Shown here one piece after another: positions 1 to 5,349 of a stretch of DNA of 5,349 nucleotides. The stretch lies in the NCBI GenBank assembly GCA_964544365.1, contig CAZJCW010000288.1:1-5349 (forward strand), in the 5' to 3' direction. The notes under the pieces were generated by a model. That model was not told the origin of the DNA. It did not search any database and was given only the letters and a program-made list of their open reading frames with translations. Position 1 is the first letter of the stretch. The number at the start of each line of letters is the position of its first letter. The translations under genes were made by a program, and so were the position numbers. This DNA is from Alsobacter sp964544365. GTDB lineage: Bacteria > Pseudomonadota > Alphaproteobacteria > Rhizobiales > Beijerinckiaceae.

Positions 1-60
1 ACGGTGCGCGAGGCCAAGGAGCGCATGGCGGCGGCCGGCATTCCCGTGAGGATGATCTAG
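1..60 (+). CDS. hisF: Imidazole glycerol phosphate synthase, cyclase subunit HisF (3' end only)
   Basis: Only the last 19 codons and the TAG stop (58-60) are inside the window. The visible C-terminus, TVREAKERMAAAGIPVRMI, matches the usual end of HisF, where the last helix of the TIM barrel carries an EAK..MAAAGIPVR signature. HisF converts PRFAR, with ammonia supplied by HisH, into imidazole glycerol phosphate and AICAR in the cytoplasm. The assignment rests on this short tail plus the hisE gene directly behind it, an arrangement common in alphaproteobacteria (hisB-hisH-hisA-hisF-hisE). The rest of the gene lies to the left of the window. Confidence 0.85.
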   Translation, partial: TVREAKERMAAAGIPVRMI

Positions 61-381
61 ATGGCGTTCACGCTGGGCGACCTCGAAACCTTCCTGGCGG
101 TGCGGGCCAAGGCCGCGCCCAGCGAGTCCTACACGGCGAAGCTGCTCGCCGCCGGTCCGCCCCATGCCGCCAAGAAGCTCGGCGAGGAGGCCGTCGAGGC
201 GGTGATCGCGGCGGTGCAGGGCGACTACCGGGCGCTGGTGATGGAAAGCGCGGACGTCCTCTATCATCTCTTGGTCGTGCTTCGCTCGCGCGGCGTCCCG
301 TTGCAGGATGTGCTCGACGAGCTCGAGCGCCGCACGGCGCAGTCCGGGCTGCAGGAAAAGGCATCGCGGCAGCCGGGATGA
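61..381 (+). CDS. hisE: Phosphoribosyl-ATP pyrophosphatase HisE
   Basis: A 106-residue protein of the stand-alone HisE type. It hydrolyses phosphoribosyl-ATP to phosphoribosyl-AMP and pyrophosphate, the second step of histidine synthesis, in the cytoplasm. It has the all-alpha NTP pyrophosphohydrolase (MazG-like) pattern: SYTAKLL at residues 23-29, KKLGEEAVE at 38-46, and ESADVLYHL at 62-70. E43/E46 and E62/D65 fit the usual ExxE and ExxD magnesium ligands. Length is normal for single-domain HisE, and there is no fused HisI domain, as is usual in alphaproteobacteria. The ATG follows the hisF TAG with no gap. GAGG at 48-51, inside hisF, is a plausible ribosome binding site 9 bases upstream, so translation is probably coupled to hisF. 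The last ten or so residues are polar and look like an unconserved tail. Confidence 0.96.
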   Translation: MAFTLGDLETFLAVRAKAAPSESYTAKLLAAGPPHAAKKLGEEAVEAVIAAVQGDYRALVMESADVLYHLLVVLRSRGVPLQDVLDELERRTAQSGLQEKASRQPG

Positions 382-418
382 GGCGCTGCCGGCGGTGCGG
401 GCTTTCGGGGTCGCCGGA

Positions 419-1384
419 ATGGATGTTCGTTTGCCGCAGGCCGAGTTTGAGGAAGTGTCGCCGTTCCGCACCTTCAGCCGGGACGAATGGGCGGCCTTGC
501 GGGCCGACACGCCGCTGACGCTGACGGTCGACGACCTGATGCGGATCCAGTCGCTCAACGACCCGATCTCGCTGGAGGAGGTCGTGGCGATCTACCTGCC
601 GCTGTCGCGCATGCTTTCGCTCTACGTCGCAGCGACGCAGGGGCTGTTCAAGGCGACCCAGCGCTTCCTCCTCGCCGAGGACGGCAAGGTCCCCTACGTG
701 ATCGGCATCGCCGGCTCCGTCTCGGCCGGCAAGTCGACGACGGCGCGCGTGCTCCGGGCGCTGCTGTCGCGCTGGCCGAACACGCCGAAGGTCGACCTCG
801 TCACGACCGACGGGTTCCTGCATCCCAATGCCGTGCTGCTCCGCGAGAACCTGATGGAGCGCAAGGGCTTTCCCGAAAGCTACGACGGCGCGGCGCTGAT
901 CCGCTTCCTCTCCCAGGTGAAGGCGGGGAAGCATCACGTCGAGGCGCCGGTCTACTCGCACCTCGTCTACGACGTCGTGCCGGGCGAGACGGTCAGCGTC
1001 GACCGGCCCGACATCCTCATCGTCGAAGGGCTGAACGTGCTGCTGCCGAGCCGGATGCCCCGGGACGGCAAGCCGGTGCCCTTCGTGTCGGACTTCTTCG
1101 ACTTCGCGGTCTATCTCGATGCCGACGAGGACCTGCTGGAGAAGTGGTACGTCCAGCGCTTCATGACGCTGCGCGAGACGGCGTTCCGCGACCCGCGCAG
1201 CTACTTCAAGAAGTACGCGCAGATCTCCGACACCGAGGCGGAGGCGACCGCGCATGCCATCTGGCACCGCATCAACCTGCCGAACCTGCGCGAGAACGTG
1301 CTGCCGACCCGGCCGCGCGCGGACCTGATCCTGACCAAGGGCGCCAGCCACCGGATCGAGCAGGTGGCGCTGCGGAAGCTGTGA
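419..1384 (+). CDS. coaA: Type I pantothenate kinase CoaA
   Basis: A 321-residue cytoplasmic kinase that phosphorylates pantothenate with ATP, the first and usually rate-limiting step of CoA synthesis. The family is typically feedback-inhibited by CoA. The N-terminal SPFRTFSRDEW (residues 14-24) is characteristic. The Walker A loop GSVSAGKST spans residues 99-107 with K105. TTDGFLHPN (129-137) holds the likely catalytic D131, YSHLVYDVV lies at 179-187, IVEGLNVL at 201-208, and KWYVQRF...DPRSYFKKYA at 242-267. Length matches the E. coli enzyme (316 aa). I chose ATG 419, with GGGG at 407-410 eight bases upstream, because homology begins just after it. The frame is open back to ATG 308 and contains GTG 395, but those extra residues do not resemble CoaA and ATG 308 would lie inside hisE. 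The gene follows hisE by 37 bases, so co-transcription is likely, and it converges on the PfkB-family kinase gene. Confidence 0.96.
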   Translation: MDVRLPQAEFEEVSPFRTFSRDEWAALRADTPLTLTVDDLMRIQSLNDPISLEEVVAIYLPLSRMLSLYVAATQGLFKATQRFLLAEDGKVPYVIGIAGSVSAGKSTTARVLRALLSRWPNTPKVDLVTTDGFLHPNAVLLRENLMERKGFPESYDGAALIRFLSQVKAGKHHVEAPVYSHLVYDVVPGETVSVDRPDILIVEGLNVLLPSRMPRDGKPVPFVSDFFDFAVYLDADEDLLEKWYVQRFMTLRETAFRDPRSYFKKYAQISDTEAEATAHAIWHRINLPNLRENVLPTRPRADLILTKGASHRIEQVALRKL

Positions 1385-1412
1385 CACCGGCGGATCGGGG
1401 CCGCCGGTGTTT
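1384..1412 (+). terminator. Probable intrinsic terminator of the his-coaA transcript
   Basis: A perfect 10-bp inverted repeat, ACACCGGCGG (1384-1393) and CCGCCGGTGT (1401-1410), encloses a 7-base loop. It starts on the last base of the coaA stop codon. Transcribed rightwards it is followed only by a three-T run (1410-1412, the first T belonging to the stem). The U-tract is therefore weak, which is common in GC-rich genomes. The hairpin also forms in the leftward transcript, but there it is followed by CACAG with no T run, so it would be at most a partial stop for the opposing kinase gene. Its right arm shares three bases with the parS-like site. Confidence 0.6.
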
Positions 1413-1423
1413 CACGTGAATCA
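1408..1423. promoter_or_regulatory. Candidate parS centromere site (ParB binding)
   Basis: The sequence TGTTTCACGTGAATCA matches the widely conserved chromosomal parS consensus TGTTTCACGTGAAACA at 15 of 16 positions; the only difference is T at 1421. The inner ten bases (1411-1420) form a perfect palindrome and the outer G-C and T-A pairs are also symmetric. ParB dimers bind parS, load as CTP-dependent clamps and spread. ParA then moves the origin region apart during chromosome segregation. The site lies in the only convergent intergenic gap of the window, between coaA and the kinase gene, away from coding constraint. Single mismatches are tolerated in known parS sites. The assignment is from sequence match alone, supported by gene content typical of origin-proximal alphaproteobacterial DNA. 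Confidence 0.75.
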
Positions 1424-1440
1424 TCGGGCGGCGAAAGGCC

Positions 1441-2442
1441 TCAGACCGGGAGGCCGTTCTGCCGGGCGAGGTCGCGCAGGTCGACGGCGGGGCGCGCGCC
1501 GATGTGCTGGATGATCTCGGCGGCGGCGAGGCCACCGAGGCGGGCGCAGGTGACCGCGTCGAAGCCCTTCGCCATGCCGAACAGGACGCCGGCCGCGAAG
1601 AGATCGCCCGCGCCGGTCGTGTCGACGAGCGTTTCCACCGGATGGGCCGGCACGGCCTGGGTCTGCTCCCTCTCGACGATCAGGCAGCCCTTCTCGGAGC
1701 GGGTCACGATGCCGACGACCCCCTCCTCGCGCAACGCCGCCAGGGCGCTGTCGAAGTCGGCGGTGGTGTAGAGGCTCATCAGCTCGTGCTCGTTGGCGAA
1801 CACGATGTCGAGGAGCCCCGAGCGCATCAGGCCGAGGAACTCGTCGCGGTAGCGGTCGACGCAGAAGCTGTCCGACAGGGTGATCGCGACCTTGCGTCCG
1901 GCGGAGTGGGCGATGTCGGCGGCGCGGCGGAACGCTTCCTTCGCCTGCTCGCGGTCCCACAGATAGCCCTCGAGATAGACGAAGGCGGAGGCTTCGACCG
2001 TCTCGCGGTCGACATCGTCCGGCCCGAGGTTCTGGCACGCGCCGAGATAGGTGTTCATCGTCCGCTCGCCGTCGGGCGTGACGAGAATGAAGCTGCGGGC
2101 CGTCGCCGGTCCATCGGCGGCGGCGCGGGTCGAGAAGTGGACGCCCGTCGCCCGGATGTCGTGGGTGAACGCCGCGCCGACCTCGTCCGCCCGGACCTTC
2201 CCGATATAGGCCCCGCGTCCGCCGAGCGAGGCGACGCCGACGATCGAGTTGGCGACGGATCCGCCCGAGATGATGGTGGCGGGGCCCATCGCGGCGTAGA
2301 GCCGCTCGGCCTCCGCTTCGTCGATCAGGCGCATGGAGCCCTTGTGAAGGCTGTTCGCAAGCAGGAAGTCGTCGTCCGTGCGGGCGAGGACGTCGACGAT
2401 GGCGTTGCCGAGACCGAGGACGTCGAAACGGGGCGCTGTCAT
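1441..2442 (-). CDS. PfkB-family carbohydrate/nucleoside kinase, adenosine-kinase-like
   Basis: A 333-residue ribokinase-fold kinase. ATP-dependent phosphorylation of a sugar or nucleoside is expected, and close relatives in alphaproteobacteria are usually annotated adenosine kinase (adenosine to AMP, purine salvage). The N-terminal strand FDVLGLGNAIVDVLA (residues 6-20) carries the family substrate-binding Asp (D17). The first PfkB signature is GGSVANSIVGVASLGG at 60-75. NEHE (217-220) is the magnesium-linked NxxE motif. The second signature, DTTGAGDLFAAGVLFG (274-289), supplies the anion hole and catalytic base D280. All key residues are present, so the enzyme is probably active. The ATG at 2442 is preceded by GGAG (2451-2448) with a 5-base spacer. 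The open frame continues upstream, but those codons overlap the regulator gene. It lies 47-50 bases behind the XRE gene on the same strand. Substrate identity is not decided by the sequence alone. Confidence 0.88.
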   Translation of the reverse strand: MTAPRFDVLGLGNAIVDVLARTDDDFLLANSLHKGSMRLIDEAEAERLYAAMGPATIISGGSVANSIVGVASLGGRGAYIGKVRADEVGAAFTHDIRATGVHFSTRAAADGPATARSFILVTPDGERTMNTYLGACQNLGPDDVDRETVEASAFVYLEGYLWDREQAKEAFRRAADIAHSAGRKVAITLSDSFCVDRYRDEFLGLMRSGLLDIVFANEHELMSLYTTADFDSALAALREEGVVGIVTRSEKGCLIVEREQTQAVPAHPVETLVDTTGAGDLFAAGVLFGMAKGFDAVTCARLGGLAAAEIIQHIGARPAVDLRDLARQNGLPV

Positions 2443-2492
2443 GGGAACTCCGGAAGAGGGCGCCGGTCCCTTCGCATCCGGGCGGCGATGAA

Positions 2493-2864
2493 TCAAGCGG
2501 TTCCCGTTGGCCTGTCGTTCAGCAGGAGCGCCAGCAGGGCCTCGATCCGCTCGGGCGGCAGGCCGGCGATGTCGCGCGACAGGCGGTTGGCGAGCAGCGT
2601 CGCGCGGGGCGACAGGCCGGCCGTGTCGATGACGACGCGCGGATGCGAGAGGTCGGCGAGGCGCTGGAGCTCCTCGGCGTCGTCCCAGATGACGTTGAAG
2701 TACTGGATGACGCGCTGGACGAACCCCCAGTTCGGGCGGCCACGGCGGCCGTGCTCGAGCGCCGAGAGATAGGTGGACGAGACGCCCAGTTCGGACGCCA
2801 TTTCCTTCAGCGTCAGGCCGCGCTCGGCACGAAGCGAACGCAGGCGCTCTCCGAAGGGCGTCAT
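2493..2864 (-). CDS. XRE-family helix-turn-helix transcriptional regulator
   Basis: A 123-residue protein with one N-terminal HTH domain of the XRE/Cro-CI class. FGERLRSLRAERGLT (residues 4-18) is the first helix region, and LKEMASELGVSSTYLSALEHG (19-39) forms the scaffold and recognition helices. The remaining residues (about 45-115) look helical, with WDDAEELQRLADL at 60-72 and PPERIEALLALLL at 103-115. They show no recognisable ligand-binding domain and may mediate dimerisation. There is no signal peptide or membrane segment, so it is cytoplasmic. The start ATG (2864-2862) overlaps the smr stop as ATGA, with GGGAG (2876-2872) seven bases upstream, which fixes the start and suggests coupling to smr. 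Small XRE proteins in this position are conserved next to smr in related genomes, from general knowledge. The target genes are unknown, and autoregulation or control of the neighbouring kinase is only a guess. Confidence 0.88.
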   Translation of the reverse strand: MTPFGERLRSLRAERGLTLKEMASELGVSSTYLSALEHGRRGRPNWGFVQRVIQYFNVIWDDAEELQRLADLSHPRVVIDTAGLSPRATLLANRLSRDIAGLPPERIEALLALLLNDRPTGTA

Positions 2865-3469
2865 GGCTCGGCTCCCGGTCCGCGGCGCCGGCGCAGCCGG
2901 ACATAGAGCGCCCCACCGCCGCCATGATGGGCTACGGCCTCCTCGAACCCCGTCACCACCGTTCGCAGGTCCGGCAGGCGGAGCCAGTGCGGCACCGACC
3001 GCCGCAGGACGCCCCGCTCCTCGAACAGCCCGCCCTCGGCGGCGCCGGCACCCTTGCCGGTGACCACCAGCACGACCTGGTGACCCCGCGCCTGGGCCCC
3101 GAGCAGGAACGACCGGAGCGCCGCGTGCGCCTCCGCCTGGCGCATGCCGTGCAGGTCGATCACGGCGTCGATCGGGTGCGTCCCGCGCGACAGGCGCTGC
3201 CGGAGCCGGCGCTCCAGCGGGACGATGGGCGGCAGCGGCGGTGCCGCGGGCTTCGGCACCGGAGCCTTCGCCTCGGTGCCCGGCGCCGGCTTGACCCGCT
3301 TTGCCGGCGGCGGAGGGGGTGGCGGGGTCGCGGGAGTGGCGACCGGAGGAACCGGCGGCTCGGCCAGCCGGGACGGCTTCACGCTGGCCAGCGGGGAGAC
3401 GTGGCGGGTGACGTGCGACCACAGCGCATGCTCGTCGCTGGTCAGGATCCGCCGCCGCCGCTCGCTCAC
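2861..3469 (-). CDS. Smr (MutS2 C-terminal-like) domain nuclease-family protein
   Basis: A 202-residue protein in two parts. Residues 1-30 are a basic N-terminal segment (SERRRRILTSDEHALWSHVT). Residues 37-85 are a Pro/Ala/Lys-rich, presumably disordered linker with seven consecutive prolines at 49-55. The Smr domain occupies about 100-196, with IDLHGM at 104-109 (the DLHG motif), VVTGKG at 135-140, and GGGGALYVRLRRRR at 183-196. Smr domains act as nucleases on DNA or RNA. E. coli SmrB cleaves mRNA at collided ribosomes, but SmrA-type members are less well defined, and this protein cannot be assigned to one role from sequence. The start is GTG at 3469, because no ATG occurs before residue 108. 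GAGG (3480-3477) lies seven bases upstream, and the GTG overlaps the mltA stop as GTGA. The stop overlaps the regulator start. Confidence 0.92.
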   Translation of the reverse strand: MSERRRRILTSDEHALWSHVTRHVSPLASVKPSRLAEPPVPPVATPATPPPPPPPAKRVKPAPGTEAKAPVPKPAAPPLPPIVPLERRLRQRLSRGTHPIDAVIDLHGMRQAEAHAALRSFLLGAQARGHQVVLVVTGKGAGAAEGGLFEERGVLRRSVPHWLRLPDLRTVVTGFEEAVAHHGGGGALYVRLRRRRGPGAEP

Positions 3470-4641
3470 GGCGCATCCTCGCGCGGCAGGAGAACGAGGA
3501 AGTCGGGCCGGTTCCGGACCATGCCGGCGCGCAGTCCGGCGTCGCGGCCGGACCCGAAGAACAGGTCGCCGCGGGCCGGTCCGACGATCGCCGACCCGGT
3601 GTCCTGGGCGACCAGCAGCCGGGAGAACGGCCGCGGGGGCGCGCCGTCCGGCGAGGGCAGGTCCACGTCGATCCACACCGGCGTGCCGTAGGGCCAGGCC
3701 GTCCGGTCGACGGCGATCGACCGCAGGGGCGTCAGGGGCACCGACGCGGCACCGATGGGCCCGTCGTCGGGATCGAGGTCGGAGCGGAGCGAAAAGAAGA
3801 TGTAGGAGCGGTTCAGCCGCATGATCCGTCGCGCCTCGGCCGGGCGGGCCCGCAGCCAGGCCTTCAGGCCTTCGAGGTGCATCTGCTCTGCGGTGGCATG
3901 CCCTTCCGTCACGATGACGCGACCGATGGACGTGTAGGGGTGACCGTTGCGGCCGGCATAGACGAGACGCAGGACCCGGCCGTCGGTCAGGCGCACCCGG
4001 GCCGATCCCTGCACCTGCGTCATGAACACCTCGACGCCGTCGCGCAGATGGACGAGTTCGAGCCCCCTGCCCGCCAGCGCGCCGTCCTCGATGGCGGCGC
4101 GATCGGGATAGGGAACGGGGCCGGTCGGGGTCGCCCGCGCGGCCGTGAGCTCGGCAGGAAGCGGCGGCGGAGCACCGTCCGGAAAGGACAGCAGATCGGG
4201 CGGGCGTGCGAGGACGGGGACCGGAAACGCGGGGGTCCGCTCCAGCGATCCCTCGACCTCGGGCTCGTAGTAGCCGGTGAGGAACGGGCCGCCTTCGGCC
4301 GGCCGCACGCGCCACGCGGCGAAACGGTCCTCGATCCAGCGTCGCGCAGCGTCGCCGTCGACCGGGGCGGCCGCGACCGCCTCGCGGCAGACCCGCAGGA
4401 GCGCGGCAGTCGGCGGCAGGCCGGGGCGAAGCTCGCCCTGCCCGCCGAGGATCGCCTCGCAGCTGCGCCGGAAGGTCGCCAAGGCGGCGGCGTGGTCGTC
4501 GCCGGTCCAGCCCTTCAGGGAGTCAAAGGAAACCCGCTGGAGCGTCGATCCAGCGGGTCCGGGTCTCTCGGCGGCTAGGGCGGATGACATGCCGAGCGCT
4601 CCGGCCACGACCAGGATCGCCGCGCCCGGGCGCCAGCGCAT
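3466..4641 (-). CDS. mltA: MltA-type membrane-bound lytic murein transglycosylase (lipobox absent)
   Basis: A 391-residue exported enzyme that cleaves the MurNAc-GlcNAc bond of peptidoglycan, forming 1,6-anhydro-MurNAc ends. A Sec signal peptide is clear: basic MRWR, a hydrophobic core to about residue 18, and an ALA-AE cleavage region near 23-24. No cysteine is present there, so unlike E. coli MltA it is probably periplasmic and soluble rather than a lipoprotein. Family motifs appear in order: GYYEPEVEGS (123-132), FMTQVQGSARVRL (206-218), VYAGRNGHPYTSIG (227-240), NRSYIFFS (277-284), VPLTPLRSIAVD (301-312), PYGTPVWID (317-325), and QDTGSAIVGPARGDLFFGSG (346-365) within the 3D-type double-psi barrel. 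D359 aligns best with the catalytic acid, with D347 also conserved. The ATG lies 6 bases after the timA-like stop, with GAAGG overlapping that stop as binding site. The stop overlaps smr. Confidence 0.95.
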   Translation of the reverse strand: MRWRPGAAILVVAGALGMSSALAAERPGPAGSTLQRVSFDSLKGWTGDDHAAALATFRRSCEAILGGQGELRPGLPPTAALLRVCREAVAAAPVDGDAARRWIEDRFAAWRVRPAEGGPFLTGYYEPEVEGSLERTPAFPVPVLARPPDLLSFPDGAPPPLPAELTAARATPTGPVPYPDRAAIEDGALAGRGLELVHLRDGVEVFMTQVQGSARVRLTDGRVLRLVYAGRNGHPYTSIGRVIVTEGHATAEQMHLEGLKAWLRARPAEARRIMRLNRSYIFFSLRSDLDPDDGPIGAASVPLTPLRSIAVDRTAWPYGTPVWIDVDLPSPDGAPPRPFSRLLVAQDTGSAIVGPARGDLFFGSGRDAGLRAGMVRNRPDFLVLLPREDAP

Positions 4642-4647
4642 GAGCCT

Positions 4648-5349
4648 TCAGTGACCGGATTCCGTGGCGATGAGCCTCCAGTTGGGATCGCGCGAACCGG
4701 CGTCCCGCGAGAAGGTCCACACGTCCGTCACGTCGACCACCTTGTCCGGCGCACCGTCGACCACCGCATTGGCGCGGTCGTAGGTGGCGGTGATGAGCTT
4801 CGACAGGAAGCGCATCGTCACCTGGGCCTGCTTGCCCTTGAGCTGGGCGTCGACGAACTCCGCCTTGTCGATCGAGACGAACGTGGTCTCGACCCGCTCG
4901 CCACGCTTCTCGCGGTCGGCAATGGCCCCCACGAAGCCGTCGAAGACTTCCTTCGAGAGGAGATCCTTGAGCGTCCTGCGGTCGCCCTGGGCAAACGCGG
5001 TGACGATCATCTCGTAGGCGGACTTCGCGCCCTCCCGGAAGCCGGGGGCGTCGAACCCGCCTTCGGCCAGGGCGATGGCGTCGAGACCGGCGGCCAGCGG
5101 CGTGCCGGGCTCCGTGATTCCCTTCCAGCGGTCGGGATCGTCCGACATTTGCGCCGGGGCGTCTCCGTTGCGGCCCGGGAGCCGGACGACATTGGCGTCG
5201 TTCGCCGGCGCCGGCGCCTTCGGCTCGGAACGCCGCACCACCTCCCCGGGTGGCGGACCCTGGTGACCGGTTCGCTGCCCGAGAACGGACCGCAGCCGCC
5301 AGATCACGAAGACCGCGAGGGCGAGAAAGATGATCGTCGTGAGATCGAA
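4648..5349 (-). CDS. TimA/Tim44-like inner-membrane protein (5' end beyond window)
   Basis: The 233 visible residues cover almost the whole protein. Reading from the right edge, FDLTTIIFLALAVFVIWRLR is a single N-terminal membrane segment followed by basic RLRSVLGQR. Next come a Pro/Ala-rich linker (about 30-70) and a C-terminal Tim44-like domain (about 100-233). That domain includes GAKSAYEMIVTAFAQGD (107-123), RVETTFVSIDKAEFVD (152-167), QVTMRFLSKLITATYD (176-191), DVTDVWTFSRD (206-216) and SRDPNWRLIATESGH (219-233). Bacterial relatives such as Caulobacter TimA are anchored in the inner membrane and share the fold of the mitochondrial import-motor subunit Tim44; their role in bacteria is not well defined. 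An in-frame GTG at 5307 could be mistaken for the start, but it lies inside the membrane helix. The real start is probably one or a few codons beyond base 5349. It heads the mltA-smr-XRE array. Confidence 0.93.
   Translation of the reverse strand, partial: FDLTTIIFLALAVFVIWRLRSVLGQRTGHQGPPPGEVVRRSEPKAPAPANDANVVRLPGRNGDAPAQMSDDPDRWKGITEPGTPLAAGLDAIALAEGGFDAPGFREGAKSAYEMIVTAFAQGDRRTLKDLLSKEVFDGFVGAIADREKRGERVETTFVSIDKAEFVDAQLKGKQAQVTMRFLSKLITATYDRANAVVDGAPDKVVDVTDVWTFSRDAGSRDPNWRLIATESGH

Noticed and set aside
308..418. Upstream in-frame ATG (308) or GTG (395) as the coaA start
   Set aside because: The added residues do not resemble CoaA and ATG 308 lies inside hisE. ATG 419 has a GGGG at suitable spacing and gives a family-typical length.
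68..1387. A 439-codon open frame on the minus strand opposite hisE and coaA
   Set aside because: It mirrors well-recognised genes on the other strand; its Arg/Pro/His-rich composition and lack of any recognisable domain are typical of antisense frames in GC-rich DNA.
487..1419. A 310-codon plus-strand frame overlapping coaA
   Set aside because: It is an Ala/Gly/Arg-rich shifted-frame shadow of coaA, which carries all the pantothenate kinase motifs.
1411..1420. Reading the palindrome TTCACGTGAA as a transcription-factor operator
   Set aside because: The match extends to 15 of 16 bases of parS and it lies between two gene 3' ends, where a promoter operator is not expected.
2443..2492. Possible terminator after the XRE gene (AGGG/CCCT arms)
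   Set aside because: Only about four base pairs can form and no T run follows on the minus strand, so a terminator is not supported.
1504..2772. A 422-codon open frame on the plus strand opposite the kinase and XRE genes
   Set aside because: Low-complexity charged composition, no recognisable domain, and it runs antisense to two genes with intact family motifs.
3470..4315. N-terminal extension of the Smr frame through mltA
   Set aside because: The extra codons are out-of-frame readings of mltA. The GTG at 3469 with GAGG upstream and a GTGA overlap is a much better start.

Overview
The window is a gene-dense, high-GC stretch of an alphaproteobacterial chromosome, most likely from the Hyphomicrobiales (Rhizobiales). 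The evidence is a separate hisE directly behind hisF and followed by coaA, together with a TimA/Tim44-like membrane protein, an MltA-type lytic transglycosylase without a lipobox, an Smr-domain protein and a small XRE regulator in one tight array. From general knowledge, both groups often lie near the replication origin in this order. I see no tRNA, rRNA, CRISPR array, insertion sequence or phage gene, and no gap over 60 bases lacks a gene.

Layout. The plus strand (1-1384) carries the end of hisF, hisE abutting it with no gap, and coaA 37 bases further on. Histidine synthesis and the first step of CoA synthesis are therefore probably co-transcribed. The minus strand (5349 down to 1441) carries, in transcription order, a timA-like gene cut by the right edge, mltA, smr, an XRE-family regulator, and a PfkB-family (adenosine-kinase-like) kinase. 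mltA starts 6 bases after the timA-like stop, smr starts on GTGA overlapping the mltA stop, and the regulator starts on ATGA overlapping the smr stop. These four genes look translationally coupled. The kinase follows after 47 bases and may be in the same operon or have its own promoter.

The most notable signal is in the 56-base convergent gap between coaA and the kinase. It holds a perfect 10-bp stem hairpin, a likely coaA terminator, and, sharing the hairpin's last three bases, a 16-base sequence that matches the ParB centromere consensus parS at 15 of 16 positions. The single mismatch creates a GANTC site, the target of the alphaproteobacterial CcrM methylase. This supports an origin-proximal location and makes the gap a candidate chromosome-segregation site.

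The protein-coding content is otherwise ordinary housekeeping. I found no evidence of an undescribed defence or mobile system.
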